A DNA stretch of 64,000 nucleotides, from contig NZ_JABBGB010000002.1 in assembly GCF_012927185.1 (NCBI RefSeq), forward strand, positions 186,001 to 250,000, given 5' to 3'. This document shows, in pieces, positions 24,870 through 35,917 of the stretch (position 1 is its first letter; the number at the start of each line of letters is the position of its first letter). A model generated the notes under the pieces. That model was not told where the DNA came from, did no database searches, and saw nothing but the letters and a program-made list of their open reading frames with translations. The stretch comes from Pseudoflavitalea sp. G-6-1-2. GTDB lineage: Bacteria > Bacteroidota > Bacteroidia > Chitinophagales > Chitinophagaceae. A program made the position numbers and the translations under genes.

Positions 24870-27800
24870 ATGAAGAAATTCTACATCAGACTTTGTGTGA
24901 TTGTTTTGTTGTTTATGCAGATTTGTGATTTTACGCAGGCCCAGAACAATTATATATTGCCACAGGTAACGCCAAGATCGCCAGAGGCCGCAGCTTTTGA
25001 GAAATATACAGAGATGCCGGTTTCGCTATCCAACGGTACTGTTAATCTCAGCATCCCTTTATACACTATCAGATCGGGTTCACTTGAAATTCCTGTTACA
25101 CTTTCATTCAATAGTAATGGAGTTAAGAATGACGAAATCCCCAGTTATGTAGGAATGGGATGGAGCATTCAGGCTGGTGGAGTGATCAACTATCAGCAAC
25201 GTGGTTTGAATGATTATGATGGAGAAGGACCAGGTCTTAAGGTGGGATTATTGTATAGAAATTCAAGATATAATGCATTGGATTCTTTGAAGAGATTTCT
25301 TCGAAGGGAAATGAGTGCAGAAGACAAGAAGGGTTACCTTGATAGTGTTACCAGAATGATGGTGGATGGCGAGTTCGACTATTACTCCTATTCCTTTCCT
25401 GGCGGCTCAGGAGGTTTCTACTCTGATACAAACCGTAATTGGATAATAACTCCCAAATCGGACATAAAACTTGAGAAATTGAGAGGTGAACTTACCTTCA
25501 GGATAACCGATCAGAAGGGTACCAAATGGGAATTTGGACCAGCTGACTTGAACCAAAGCCTCGAAGAGTATGATTCTCTCGCTACATTAAGACCTGACTT
25601 TACCGGTAGTGCCAGCGTATATCTGGATAAAGTAGTTTCATCCGATAACAGAGAAATCAGGTTTAATTACAGCTACTCTACAATCCTTTATAAAACCCTT
25701 ACTGGCTCTCTCACTGTAGTTACGCGTCGTAATACACCGGAATGTCCTACGAATGATTATCATATCAGCCGTAACAATACCATGCTCTATAACCACATGC
25801 TGACTTCTATTGAATGGGATGGTGGCCGAATCGAATTTGAATTGAGCGAAGATAGCAGACAGGATATCAGGAAGCTTACAGCAGGGTCCTATGGCCCATC
25901 CTATCTGAGTAAAATGAAAGTGTATGACATCAGTAATAAATTAATTACCGAGTACAGTTTTAAATACACCAATGGGAACAGGTTGCGTTTAGATCAGGTA
26001 GAAAAAAAGGATTCCTCAGGAAATCCTGCTGTCTGGAAATTTGAATATATGAAAGAGTCATTGCCCGACTTGTTTTCTAAGGCTAAAGACCATTGGGGAT
26101 ATGCAGGTTCAGGCAATGGAATTCCTTATGCAAATTATAGCAGGCTGTTAAGAGATGATTGGATGCCTGGATTGGGTACCTGGGTAGGGCCATCCAAAGA
26201 AAGCAATGATAATAGCCAGGGAGGTCTTATCAGAAAAGTTACCTATCCTACTGGTGGGAGCTCTGTATTCGAATATGAAAGCAATGCTATTACTTTCACT
26301 GATCCGATACAGTTGGTTAATAAACCCTTTTTCACACGTCCTTTCCCTACTCAGAATATAACGCTGGTTCATGAAGGTACCAGCGATGTTCATGACATAA
26401 TCACGGGCTCCTTTACACTTGCAGAAAACACAGAGGTGGATATTGCCGCTTTCATGGAGCAAGATCCCCGCAATTTCATCAAGTCTTTCATCAGCTTAAA
26501 TAAGTCAGACGGTCCGAATTTGCTGGCCTCAGGTCCATTAGCGATTCCATGTGGTCCTTTATCCTGTCAACTCACTACCAGAACAACGCTTTTAGCAGGT
26601 ACCTATTATTATGAACTGAGGCGGCAGCAGGATGAAACCTTCAGAGATGGCAGTGCTTCGTTGAAAATTTCGAAAGTAGTCTATCAGCCAAAGTTTTCCT
26701 ATGAGGTCGGAGGATATCGTATTAAATCTGTAAGGAATAACGATAGTGTAGGCAACAGTACATTTAAGAGCTACTCTTATGTTGATCATATAGATAGTGT
26801 AGGGAATGTTAATGTGCCTCATTATATTTCATCCCTGCGTTATTATTTTAGACCACTTAAGGGAGCTGGCTGTGATATTTGTGGAAACAAAGCAACCATT
26901 ACAGAAGAAAGTGTGGCGCCGATGACCGGTAATCCTGTTGAGTACATTTATGTAACGGAGTATGATGATATAAGTGGCGAAAAGGGCAAGATTGATTACA
27001 CCTTTACGCCAACTATTAATTGGCATTCAGGAAGAGCCCCCTGGTTAAGTCCATTCAAACTTAGCTGGAAAGCGGGATTGCTCAAGAACAAAAAACAATA
27101 TCGATGGACTGGTACAAATTATGATCTTGTTCAATTGGATTCTACGGAATACGAAACAGTCGGAGTAGTTGAAGGGAAATCCAAAGGAGTAAAAGCAGAG
27201 TACAGTTCGTATTGTTCATATAAGGGAATCGGTGATCTTACTTCTTTCTCCTACCAGGAGCCAGTGCTTTTCACTGAAATATTTCATTCAAAGAGTCAGT
27301 CGAAGGCTTACTATTCTGATGGTGGGCAACTATTGTCGGGAGTAGTAAATATCTATGGATCTTCTAAACATAGACTAGCCACTGAAACACATACAGTAAG
27401 CAGCAATGGTGATACTATGAAAGAAATTGTCAGATACTCTTTCGATTACGACACAACCCTAGTAACGGGAAAAGAAGCTATGGCTATCCGTCACTTGCAG
27501 AGAAAGAATATTCTGGTTCCTATTGAAAAAATCTCTGTTAGGAAAAGTGGAGGCAGCGAATTTATTACGTACGCAGTATTGACTACTTATAAATCCGATA
27601 CCGCTGCCGTAGACAGGGTTTTTGAATATTCCGTATTAACACCCGTGTTATATAATGGATTTGCCAATAGCTCCATCAGCGGCGGTAATCTTGCTAAAGA
27701 CAGCCGGTACGAGGAATCAGCAAGATTTGTGCTCTATGATGATAAACATAATATGCTGCAAACGCAGTCGCGCGGAGGGTTCAATAAAGCCTATCTCTGG

Positions 27801-29288
27801 GATCATAATCAGCTTTATCTTGTATGTGAAGCAACGGGGGCTGCACAAAGTGAAATCGCTTTCACCAGTTTTGAAACTTCCAATAATGGTAACTGGACGC
27901 GTACCGGAGGCACCCTTGATTCAACTTACTTTCTCACCGGCCGCCGATCTTTTGACCTTGGTGACGGAACACTGAGCAGATCTAATCTTACCAGTGGCAA
28001 ACAATATATTGTGAGTTATTGGAGCAGATCAGGCTCCAAAAATATAGCAGGTGGAACGGGGCCGCTGCAAACTGGTTCTACCATTAATGGATGGACGTAC
28101 TTTGAACATCTGATTACTACCAGTGCAGGATCCCTCATTCTTACGGGCAGCGGTATTATTGATGAGTTGCGTCTCTACCCTTCCGGTGCTCAGATGGCAA
28201 CATTTACCTATGCACCATTAATTGGTATCACTACTCAATGTGATGCCCGTAATAATGTATTGTATTACGAGTATGATGCGACTAATCGTTTGAAGTTGAT
28301 AAGAGACAAAAACAGAAGTATCGTAAAGCTCTTTAAATATGTATATAACACAACTGCCCTTGCTGTTGCAAACTGGATTCCAACTGGTCTAACCCGGTGC
28401 AAGCCTTGTGCACAGGATCCATCTTATAACAGTACAACCAGCCAGCAGGAGGAAAAGGACAATAATCCGGAAAGCGCTACTTATAACCAAACTCGTTGGG
28501 TAGATGATGCGGGCAACGCAAGTTGCGTCAATAATGCTGTTTGGCAGAATACGGCTACTCCTTCGCGTTGTAGGAAGACTGCTGACGGAGATATTACGGG
28601 AGAACAAGAGCAGGAACAAAAGGATTTGAATCCGTGCAGCACGACATTCAATCAACTTCGTTGGGTGGTTACAGGTACTAATCCTGCTTGTGTACCAGTA
28701 GATGCAAAAATCACCGGTTCAAACTCTAGTGCTAAGCAAGTTACTGTTACGTATAAGAATCTAAGCACAAACACCGTATATACATTCCAGCTGAATCCTG
28801 GAGTCGGCAATACTGTATTGGGAAGAATTCCCTTCGGCAATTACCGTGTTGATCTAACTCCAGTCAATGGTTCTATCAATTCTCCATTGCGATTTGAAGT
28901 TGCGGGGTTGGCGCAGACCTATTTTAATGCAGTTTATTATGGTAGCATCGGGATCAATAGCAACAGTGAAGTGAAAGTTGCTGCTGCTGCCACGGCAAAC
29001 GTCATTGCATGGAATCAAACTACAACAGGCCTGTATGTTCGATTTAAGAGTACGGATAATGAAGCATTGATTTATGAATACCATATACCGGCGAGAACCA
29101 CCAACTCAGGTGGGACTAATTTTGGTGTGATACCAGTAGGCTCATATCATCTTGAGATGTTTGCAATGCCTCCATCGGGTACTTATAATTTCCTGTTTAA
29201 AGTATATGGTTGGTCCCAGTCGAACAAGAGCAACGTTACGTTTAGTTGGCTGAATGTAACTCCTGATTGTTATCTGGCTATGGAGTAA
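24870..29288 (+). CDS. Large secreted YD/RHS-like protein with DUF5977-type repeats
   Basis: 1472 residues with a signal peptide (MKKFYIRLCV... QICDFTQA). The N-terminal part (PEAAAFEKYTEMPVSLSNGT, GMGWSIQAGG) is the opening of the SpvB/RHS-like secreted proteins of Bacteroidota; the middle is a long beta-rich region. Near residues 1175-1275 two Cys-flanked repeats of the DUF5977 kind (EEKDNNPESATYNQTRW and EQKDLNPCSTTFNQLRW) are followed by a C-terminal beta domain. It lacks the RHS core and toxin tip of the next gene. It lies 45 bases upstream of the RHS gene and is probably its partner, forming part of the same surface shell or delivery complex. Confidence 0.85.
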   Translation: MKKFYIRLCVIVLLFMQICDFTQAQNNYILPQVTPRSPEAAAFEKYTEMPVSLSNGTVNLSIPLYTIRSGSLEIPVTLSFNSNGVKNDEIPSYVGMGWSIQAGGVINYQQRGLNDYDGEGPGLKVGLLYRNSRYNALDSLKRFLRREMSAEDKKGYLDSVTRMMVDGEFDYYSYSFPGGSGGFYSDTNRNWIITPKSDIKLEKLRGELTFRITDQKGTKWEFGPADLNQSLEEYDSLATLRPDFTGSASVYLDKVVSSDNREIRFNYSYSTILYKTLTGSLTVVTRRNTPECPTNDYHISRNNTMLYNHMLTSIEWDGGRIEFELSEDSRQDIRKLTAGSYGPSYLSKMKVYDISNKLITEYSFKYTNGNRLRLDQVEKKDSSGNPAVWKFEYMKESLPDLFSKAKDHWGYAGSGNGIPYANYSRLLRDDWMPGLGTWVGPSKESNDNSQGGLIRKVTYPTGGSSVFEYESNAITFTDPIQLVNKPFFTRPFPTQNITLVHEGTSDVHDIITGSFTLAENTEVDIAAFMEQDPRNFIKSFISLNKSDGPNLLASGPLAIPCGPLSCQLTTRTTLLAGTYYYELRRQQDETFRDGSASLKISKVVYQPKFSYEVGGYRIKSVRNNDSVGNSTFKSYSYVDHIDSVGNVNVPHYISSLRYYFRPLKGAGCDICGNKATITEESVAPMTGNPVEYIYVTEYDDISGEKGKIDYTFTPTINWHSGRAPWLSPFKLSWKAGLLKNKKQYRWTGTNYDLVQLDSTEYETVGVVEGKSKGVKAEYSSYCSYKGIGDLTSFSYQEPVLFTEIFHSKSQSKAYYSDGGQLLSGVVNIYGSSKHRLATETHTVSSNGDTMKEIVRYSFDYDTTLVTGKEAMAIRHLQRKNILVPIEKISVRKSGGSEFITYAVLTTYKSDTAAVDRVFEYSVLTPVLYNGFANSSISGGNLAKDSRYEESARFVLYDDKHNMLQTQSRGGFNKAYLWDHNQLYLVCEATGAAQSEIAFTSFETSNNGNWTRTGGTLDSTYFLTGRRSFDLGDGTLSRSNLTSGKQYIVSYWSRSGSKNIAGGTGPLQTGSTINGWTYFEHLITTSAGSLILTGSGIIDELRLYPSGAQMATFTYAPLIGITTQCDARNNVLYYEYDATNRLKLIRDKNRSIVKLFKYVYNTTALAVANWIPTGLTRCKPCAQDPSYNSTTSQQEEKDNNPESATYNQTRWVDDAGNASCVNNAVWQNTATPSRCRKTADGDITGEQEQEQKDLNPCSTTFNQLRWVVTGTNPACVPVDAKITGSNSSAKQVTVTYKNLSTNTVYTFQLNPGVGNTVLGRIPFGNYRVDLTPVNGSINSPLRFEVAGLAQTYFNAVYYGSIGINSNSEVKVAAAATANVIAWNQTTTGLYVRFKSTDNEALIYEYHIPARTTNSGGTNFGVIPVGSYHLEMFAMPPSGTYNFLFKVYGWSQSNKSNVTFSWLNVTPDCYLAME

Positions 29289-29333
29289 TCATTCCGATAC
29301 AGCTGTATTCTTTATCCTTTAATTCTTATTATT

Positions 29334-32300
29334 ATGCACTTTATAAATAGATCAAAAGCGTTTTACGGACTTGCCTGTTTACTATTGACAGGTTTATTTG
29401 GACATGCTCAGCAAACAGCACCAGCTGCTTATAGTTCAAATGCAAAGATTAATTATATACGAACCTGGTCTGCAACAGCGCCAGTGAATGATCCTGCAGT
29501 ACTGATCACAAAACCTCTGCAGGAAGTAAAACAAAGTACTCAGTACTTCGATGGTCTGGGCAGACCTTTGCAGATAGTTGCAAAGCAAGGCTCCCTGATT
29601 ACTGGTGGCGCTGCTGCTGATCTGGTTAGCCCGATTGTATATGATGGCTATGGCAGAGAAGCTTTGAAATATTTGCCCTTCGTTGCTAATAATACAGGTG
29701 GTAACACATTTATCAATAATGGGCTTTTCAAACTCAATCCATTTCAGCAGGATTCTGCCTTCAATAAAGTGCAATTCCCCGGAGAAACATATTACTACAA
29801 TAAAACAAACTTCGAGGCATCGCCGCTGAACAGGGTTACCGATACTTATGCTCCGGGTAACAGCTGGGCAGGAAGTGAAAGCAACCCTGATCCGAATACA
29901 CGCAGAAATATCAGCATCCAGAATAAGATCAATGATGTTGCTGATTCTGTACGTTTCTGGTCAGTAGACCCAACTACAGGTGCTATTGCTACTACTTCGA
30001 TGTACACAGCCGGAGCGTTGTATAAGAATGTAACAACCGATGAGCACAAGCAGCAAACAGTTGAATACAAAGACAAGGAAGGCCGGGTTATTCTCAAGAA
30101 AATACAGTTGTCTTCCTCTCCTTCCACCGGGCATTTTGGATGGCTCTGCACATATTACGTTTACGACAATAAAAGTAATCTCAGGCTGGTGATTCAACCG
30201 CGCGGAGTTGAACTATTACTGAGTGGAAACTGGTTACTGACAACTCCTATTCTAAATGAGTTCTCTTTTCGATACGAATATGATGAGCGTCAGCGCATGG
30301 TGGTTAAGAAAGTACCAGGAGCCGGAGAAGTATGGATGGTGTACGATGTAAGAGACAGATTAGTGCTTACTCAGGATTCATCGATGCGCAGTCAGGCCCA
30401 ATGGTTCTGTATCTGTTACGACAATTTCAATAGACCCTACAGCACGGGTTTATGGGCCAATAATCAGAACAGACTTTACCATAAAGATCAGGCATACAAT
30501 AGTACCTCCTACCCTGTAGTGAATGCGCAGAATTATGAAGAGCTGACGCATGCTTATTTCGACAATTACGCTCAATTGTCAACTTTGCCAGCTACAGTTA
30601 AGGATTTTGATATCAGCTATGCTACTCCGTATTTGCTGACAGCTTCAAACAGTGCCTATCCATTTGCACAGGCCGTTCAAAAATCAGACAACACAAGAGG
30701 TTTGGCAACCGGAAATCTTACCCGCGTATTAGGATCGACACCCGTCTACATGCCAGGGACAGTAAACTTTTATGATGAAGATGGCAGATTGATCCAAACC
30801 CGTTCACAAACGATTACTGGTGCTCTGAACGTAGTTACCACTCAATATAACTGGAGTGGACAGCCATTGGTAATTGTACAACAGCAACAAAAGCCGGCAC
30901 CCAACCCACAAACCCATGTGATTGTCACAAAGATCAATTATGATGATCTGGGCCGTGTGCTTACCATCAAAAAAGCGGTGTACAGTACTATTGGATCAAA
31001 AACTGCTACTCAACCTGAGCAACTGCTGGTGAGTAATGAATATGATGCATTGGGTCAGCTTTCAAAGAAATCATTAGGTGCGGCAGTAATAGATTCTTTG
31101 CGTTACGACTATAATATCCGTGGCTGGCTGTTGGGTGCTAACCGTGCCTATGCAAAAGACGCTCATCAAAACAACTACTTTGGATTTGATCTGGGCTACG
31201 ATAAAACCAGTAATGACCTGATTGGTAATCAATCTTACTCAGCTGCTCAGTTCAACGGTAACATTGCCGGTACAGTCTGGAAAAGCCGTGGTGATGGAGA
31301 AAAAAGAAAGTATGATTTTAGTTATGATGCTGTAAACAGAATAACCAAAGCTGCCTTTACACAATATACGAGTAATGTTTTCAACACCAGTGCAGGACTC
31401 GATTTCTCCCTTAGTAATATGAGCTATGATGCCAATGGCAATATCCTCTCCATGACCCAGCGCGGCTGGAAGCTGGGCGGAAGCTCAATTATCGATAGCC
31501 TCCTGTACACCTACAACAGCAGCAATAAATTACAAAACGTTATCGATCGAAGCAATGATGTACAAACTAAACTGGGCGACTTCAGAAGCTCGCAGATATA
31601 CATGACTGCTTTGGGAAATAACAAAACCACTGCTGCGATTGATTACACGTATGATGGTAATGGTAACCTTCTCAAAGATCGTAACAAGGATATTGGTGAT
31701 GCGGGCAACAATGGCATTGTGTACAATCACCTGAACCTGCCATCTGTGATTACGGTCCGCACAACGGGAGGAGCAGTAAAAGGAACCATCACCTATACTT
31801 ATGATGCAGCGGGAAATAAGTTGCAGAAAACAGTTAAGGAAACTGGCCAGCCTGATAAGAACACACTCTACCTTGGCGGGTTAGTCTACGAGAATGACTC
31901 ATTGCAATTCATCGGAAACGAAGAGGGACGTTTGCGCTACTCGAAACTGTATTATCAGAATGGCAGTAGTGAATACAAATACGTGAACGATTATTTCCTG
32001 AAAGATCACCTGGGGAATGTAAGAGCGGTATTGTCTGAACAAAAAGACACTGCTGCGTACATGGCTACGATGGAAGCTGCTTACAGAGCGAAAGAGACTG
32101 CTTTGTTCAGCAATATTTCAGAAACCGCTTATCCCAAATCATTAGTGCCCGGCGGCTATCCTGCTGATAATACAACCAATCCCAATGACTCCCTCGCCCG
32201 ATTAAATGGCAGCGGCAGAAAGGTGGGACCATCACTGGTGTTGAAAGTGATGAGTGGTGATAAAGTGGATCTTGCAGTGAAATCATTTTACAAACCAAGT

Positions 32301-33527
32301 GGAACAACTGGCGCTCCCAGTGACCCAATGGTTGATATCCTCAGTGTATTGGCCGGAGGTATTGTTGGAGTAGCTGGTGAATCAAAAGGAACACTCTCGC
32401 AACTTAATAATCCTAGTAACAGTCCGCTGTTGGGAGTATTGAACAGTTTCCGCACAGCCAATAATTCAACACCGCCATCCAAGCCAAAGGCTTACCTGAA
32501 CTGGATTCTATTGGATGAGCAAATGAAGTATGTGAGCACAGGAAGTGGTGCTCAACCAGTAGGTAATGCAGATGTGTTAACTTCACTTGCTCCAGCAACA
32601 CTCAATATTGCAAAGAATGGATTTTTGTATATTTATGTGAGCAATGAAACGCAGAATTGGGATGTGTTCTTTGATAACCTGAGTGTAAGACATTTTATAG
32701 GGCCTTTGCAGGAGGAAACGCATTATTATCCGTTTGGGTTGACGATGGCAGGGATAAGTAGTAAGGCACTGAAACACACTATCGAAAATAAGAGAGGTTT
32801 TAATGGTAATGAACTACAAAATAAAGAGTTTACTGATGGTGTTGGAATTGAACTATATGATTTTAATGCTCGGTCATATGATCCTCAGCTTGGAAGATTT
32901 AATCAAATAGATCCTGAAACTGAGGTAGGTCAGGAGGGCTTGACACCCTTTCATTTTTCTTTCAATAATCCTATAGTGTTTAATGACCCAGATGGTAAAA
33001 ACCCAGTTGTTCCAATTGTAGCAGGATTGTATCGCTTATATAGGTTGTATCGTGCTGCTAGAACTGTAGCTGCAGTAATCCCCAAAGTACCTGTACAACC
33101 ACCAGTAGTACAAATGGTTATTACTACTGACGTTATGGGGGAAATTACTGCAGTCAAGGAAAGTCAGCATTTGCTATACGTTGCTGGGCGTGAAAAGACA
33201 CAAGCAATGATGCAACAGCATGAAAAAGATGAGAAAGTTGCTGAGATTGACGAAGAGGTTAGGCAGTTAGAAAAGTCCAATAGAACATTAGAAAAGAAAG
33301 CAAAAGATCATGAAGATAAGCTGAACGAATTTCAAAACGATCCAGATAAATTTGACAACAAAGACTTTTTGAAAAATGCTCCTCCGGGAGCAAGAAACAC
33401 TATCATTCAAAAAAGAATTGAGCATCTTAAGAAAGAGATTAGGACATTTAGGAACAATATTCAGAAAAATAAAGATAAAGTGGTGCAACTTCAAGTGGAG
33501 AAAAATAAAATACTGGAAATTAAATAG
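29334..33527 (+). CDS. RHS-repeat protein with DUF6443 N-terminus and variable C-terminal tip (putative polymorphic toxin)
   Basis: 1397 residues with a signal peptide (LACLLLTGLFGHAQQ). DUF6443-type start (QSTQYFDGLGRPLQIV), many YD repeats (YDGNGNLL, YDAAGNKLQ), and the RHS-associated core (HYYPFGLTM, RGFNGNELQNKE, YDFNARSYDPQLGRFNQIDP) ending at NDPDGKNP (about residue 1217). The remaining about 175 residues form the variable tip: a hydrophobic stretch then a long charged coiled coil (EEVRQLEKSNRTLEKKAKDH). The tip DNA is by eye about one third G+C, much poorer than the core. I see no catalytic motif in the tip. The RHS shell should encapsulate it, as in other RHS toxins. Confidence 0.9.
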   Translation: MHFINRSKAFYGLACLLLTGLFGHAQQTAPAAYSSNAKINYIRTWSATAPVNDPAVLITKPLQEVKQSTQYFDGLGRPLQIVAKQGSLITGGAAADLVSPIVYDGYGREALKYLPFVANNTGGNTFINNGLFKLNPFQQDSAFNKVQFPGETYYYNKTNFEASPLNRVTDTYAPGNSWAGSESNPDPNTRRNISIQNKINDVADSVRFWSVDPTTGAIATTSMYTAGALYKNVTTDEHKQQTVEYKDKEGRVILKKIQLSSSPSTGHFGWLCTYYVYDNKSNLRLVIQPRGVELLLSGNWLLTTPILNEFSFRYEYDERQRMVVKKVPGAGEVWMVYDVRDRLVLTQDSSMRSQAQWFCICYDNFNRPYSTGLWANNQNRLYHKDQAYNSTSYPVVNAQNYEELTHAYFDNYAQLSTLPATVKDFDISYATPYLLTASNSAYPFAQAVQKSDNTRGLATGNLTRVLGSTPVYMPGTVNFYDEDGRLIQTRSQTITGALNVVTTQYNWSGQPLVIVQQQQKPAPNPQTHVIVTKINYDDLGRVLTIKKAVYSTIGSKTATQPEQLLVSNEYDALGQLSKKSLGAAVIDSLRYDYNIRGWLLGANRAYAKDAHQNNYFGFDLGYDKTSNDLIGNQSYSAAQFNGNIAGTVWKSRGDGEKRKYDFSYDAVNRITKAAFTQYTSNVFNTSAGLDFSLSNMSYDANGNILSMTQRGWKLGGSSIIDSLLYTYNSSNKLQNVIDRSNDVQTKLGDFRSSQIYMTALGNNKTTAAIDYTYDGNGNLLKDRNKDIGDAGNNGIVYNHLNLPSVITVRTTGGAVKGTITYTYDAAGNKLQKTVKETGQPDKNTLYLGGLVYENDSLQFIGNEEGRLRYSKLYYQNGSSEYKYVNDYFLKDHLGNVRAVLSEQKDTAAYMATMEAAYRAKETALFSNISETAYPKSLVPGGYPADNTTNPNDSLARLNGSGRKVGPSLVLKVMSGDKVDLAVKSFYKPSGTTGAPSDPMVDILSVLAGGIVGVAGESKGTLSQLNNPSNSPLLGVLNSFRTANNSTPPSKPKAYLNWILLDEQMKYVSTGSGAQPVGNADVLTSLAPATLNIAKNGFLYIYVSNETQNWDVFFDNLSVRHFIGPLQEETHYYPFGLTMAGISSKALKHTIENKRGFNGNELQNKEFTDGVGIELYDFNARSYDPQLGRFNQIDPETEVGQEGLTPFHFSFNNPIVFNDPDGKNPVVPIVAGLYRLYRLYRAARTVAAVIPKVPVQPPVVQMVITTDVMGEITAVKESQHLLYVAGREKTQAMMQQHEKDEKVAEIDEEVRQLEKSNRTLEKKAKDHEDKLNEFQNDPDKFDNKDFLKNAPPGARNTIIQKRIEHLKKEIRTFRNNIQKNKDKVVQLQVEKNKILEIK

Positions 33528-33534
33528 ATTAATA

Positions 33535-33816
33535 ATGAACATAATAACAGTACAAACATTAGAATTGGTTGTCAAAGCATCGATCGAAAAATTAAGGAAG
33601 AAGGGAATTGAAGCGATTGCCATCGAAGATGATTGGTATTGGAATGTTCCATTAGATAAGCTAAATGATATTCCTGATGAACCTTCCTTGACAGTTGGTT
33701 CAATTAATGATGATATTGAATTTCTAAATTCTCTAGAAGAAAATGATCTTTCTGGATTTTTAGAATTTGAGCGGTTGGCGTCTTTGTTTAAATCAATGGC
33801 AAAGCTATACTCCTAA
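33535..33816 (+). CDS. Small acidic protein, probable immunity protein of the RHS tip
   Basis: 93 residues beginning MNIITVQTLELVV, acidic in the second half (EDDWYWNVPLDK, then VGSINDDIEFLNSLEEND). It begins seven bases after the RHS stop, has the same low G+C as the RHS tip and ends before lepA. Small acidic genes directly after an RHS tip are usually immunity genes. The DDWYWNV / EPSLTVGSINDD pattern recalls a widespread small-protein family of Bacteroidota whose members also lie beside toxins, from memory only. ATG 33535 is used since the frame upstream overlaps the RHS gene. Confidence 0.7.
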   Translation: MNIITVQTLELVVKASIEKLRKKGIEAIAIEDDWYWNVPLDKLNDIPDEPSLTVGSINDDIEFLNSLEENDLSGFLEFERLASLFKSMAKLYS

Positions 33817-33902
33817 TAATATCAATTTCTGTATAAATCGATCGATCAAATTTCGTTTCCGTCACATCAATAATGACTAATAAATATTCATGAGTGAAAT
33901 AA

Positions 33903-33940
33903 AAGAAGAAGGCCTGCAAATTCCTGCAGGCCTTCTTCTT
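33903..33940. terminator. Bidirectional terminator between the RHS/immunity unit and lepA
   Basis: A perfect 16-bp stem (33903-33918 with 33925-33940, loop AATTCC) containing GGCCTGCA/TGCAGGCC, with A-rich DNA on the left and T-rich DNA on the right, so it can end transcripts from both sides. Confidence 0.85.
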
Positions 33941-33957
33941 TATTTAGTCTTTTTCAA

Positions 33958-35751
33958 TTAATCATTCAACTTCAACACCGCCAAAAACGCTTCCTGCGGC
34001 ACTTCCACATTACCAATCTGTCTCATTCTCTTCTTACCCTCCTTCTGCTTCTCCAACAGCTTACGCTTACGGCTGATATCACCACCATAACACTTCGCTG
34101 TTACATCTTTACGTAACGCAGAGATCGTCTCACGAGCAACAATCTTTGCGCCAATTGCCGCCTGAATCGCAATCTGGAACTGGTGACGCGTCAGCAACTC
34201 TTTCAGCTTCTCACACAATTTACGTCCGAAGTCTTCTGCACGCTGACGGTGGATCAACGCACTCAATGCATCCACCTTATCTCCATTCAGCAGAATATCC
34301 ATCTTCACGATATCGCTCTCACGATACCCGATCGGTGAATAATCGAACGATGCATATCCGCGGGTCTGGCTCTTCAGCTTATCATAGAAATCGAATACGA
34401 TCTCCGTCATCGGCATTTCAAAGATCAGTTCCACACGCGTTTGCGTGAGGTAGCTCTGATTGATGAGAATACCGCGCTTGCTGAGACAGAGCGTCATGAT
34501 ATTACCGATGTAATCGGGTTTGGTGATGATCTGTGCTTTGATGAATGGCTCCTCCACACGGTCGATCTGTGTAGGCTCCGGCATCTCGGTTGGGTTGTTG
34601 ATGGTAACCTTCTCCCCGCGCGTGGTGTAACCGATAAAGCCTACGTTTGGAACGGTGGTGATCACGGTTTGATTGAACTCGCGCTCAAGTCTTTCCTGAA
34701 TGATCTCCATGTGCAGCATTCCGAGGAATCCGCATCGGAAACCGAATCCGAGGGCCTGTGATGTTTCGAGTTCGTATGTGAGTGAGGCATCGTTGAGCTG
34801 CAGTTTGTCCATACAGTCGCGGAGCTCTTCAAAATCTTCTGTTTCTACGGGATAGATACCGGCAAATACCATTGGCTTCACTTCCTCGAAACCCTGGATG
34901 GCATTGGGATGCGGATTGTTGGAAAGCGTAAGGGTATCACCCACTTTCACCTCTTTGGCATTTTTGATACCGGTGATGATATAACCTACGTCGCCTGCAC
35001 GAACTTCTTTCCTGGGGCTGAGCGTTAATTTCAGTACGCCTACTTCATCGGCTTCATATTCAGTTTCTGTGGCGATGAATTTAACCTTATCTCCTTTTTT
35101 GAGTACGCCGTTGAGAATGCGGTAGTATACAATGATGCCGCGGAAGCTGTTGTAAACGCTGTCGAAGATCAGGGCCTGAAGCGGGGCTTCGGTGCTTCCC
35201 TCAGGAGCGGGGATCTTTTCAACGATTGCCTGAAGAATGGCATCGATGCCGATACCTGCACGGCCGGATGCCAGCAGAATTTCTTCTTTTTTGCAACCGA
35301 TCAGATCGATGATCTGATCCTGCACCTCTTCGATCATGGCGCCATCCATATCGATCTTGTTGATCACCGGAATGATCTCAAGGTCGTTGTCGATGGCCAG
35401 ATAAAGATTGCTGATGGTTTGCGCCTGAATACCCTGAGTGGCGTCTACCAGCAGCAGCGCGCCTTCGCAGGCTGCGAGTGCACGGCTCACTTCGTAAGAG
35501 AAGTCAACGTGACCCGGTGTATCGATCAGATTGAGTGTGTATTCCTGTCCGTCAGTGTGTTTGTAACTGATCTGGATGGCCTTACTTTTAATAGTGATGC
35601 CCTTTTCTCTTTCGAGATCCATATCGTCCAGTACCTGGTCCATCATTTCACGTTCGGAGATGGTATTGGTGCTCTGCAATAAACGGTCAGCCAGGGTACT
35701 TTTACCGTGGTCGATATGCGCGATGATGCAAAAATTCCGGATATTCTTCAT
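33958..35751 (-). CDS. lepA: Elongation factor 4 (LepA)
   Basis: 597 residues, full length. G1 [11 protein letters not shown]3 DTPGH, G4 NKID, the LepA-specific C-terminal domain ([20 protein letters not shown]) and the end segment [12 protein letters not shown] are all present. It is a ribosome-associated translational GTPase that back-translocates stalled ribosomes. It is a core gene between accessory regions and faces the RHS/immunity unit across a shared terminator. Confidence 0.98.
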   Translation of the reverse strand: MKNIRNFCIIAHIDHGKSTLADRLLQSTNTISEREMMDQVLDDMDLEREKGITIKSKAIQISYKHTDGQEYTLNLIDTPGHVDFSYEVSRALAACEGALLLVDATQGIQAQTISNLYLAIDNDLEIIPVINKIDMDGAMIEEVQDQIIDLIGCKKEEILLASGRAGIGIDAILQAIVEKIPAPEGSTEAPLQALIFDSVYNSFRGIIVYYRILNGVLKKGDKVKFIATETEYEADEVGVLKLTLSPRKEVRAGDVGYIITGIKNAKEVKVGDTLTLSNNPHPNAIQGFEEVKPMVFAGIYPVETEDFEELRDCMDKLQLNDASLTYELETSQALGFGFRCGFLGMLHMEIIQERLEREFNQTVITTVPNVGFIGYTTRGEKVTINNPTEMPEPTQIDRVEEPFIKAQIITKPDYIGNIMTLCLSKRGILINQSYLTQTRVELIFEMPMTEIVFDFYDKLKSQTRGYASFDYSPIGYRESDIVKMDILLNGDKVDALSALIHRQRAEDFGRKLCEKLKELLTRHQFQIAIQAAIGAKIVARETISALRKDVTAKCYGGDISRKRKLLEKQKEGKKRMRQIGNVEVPQEAFLAVLKLND

Positions 35752-35917
35752 TGGTTCCTTATGCCTTCATTTTCAGGTGCAGCCGTAGCTGCGGTTCACC
35801 TTGGCGAGGGCGGACGCAAAGGTAACTCATTTTGCCCGTATTTCAGGAAGACGGATATGAGGAAAAAGCCATAAGTGACGTAGGGGTATCTATGCAAAAG
35901 GCTGTTTTCTAGATAAT

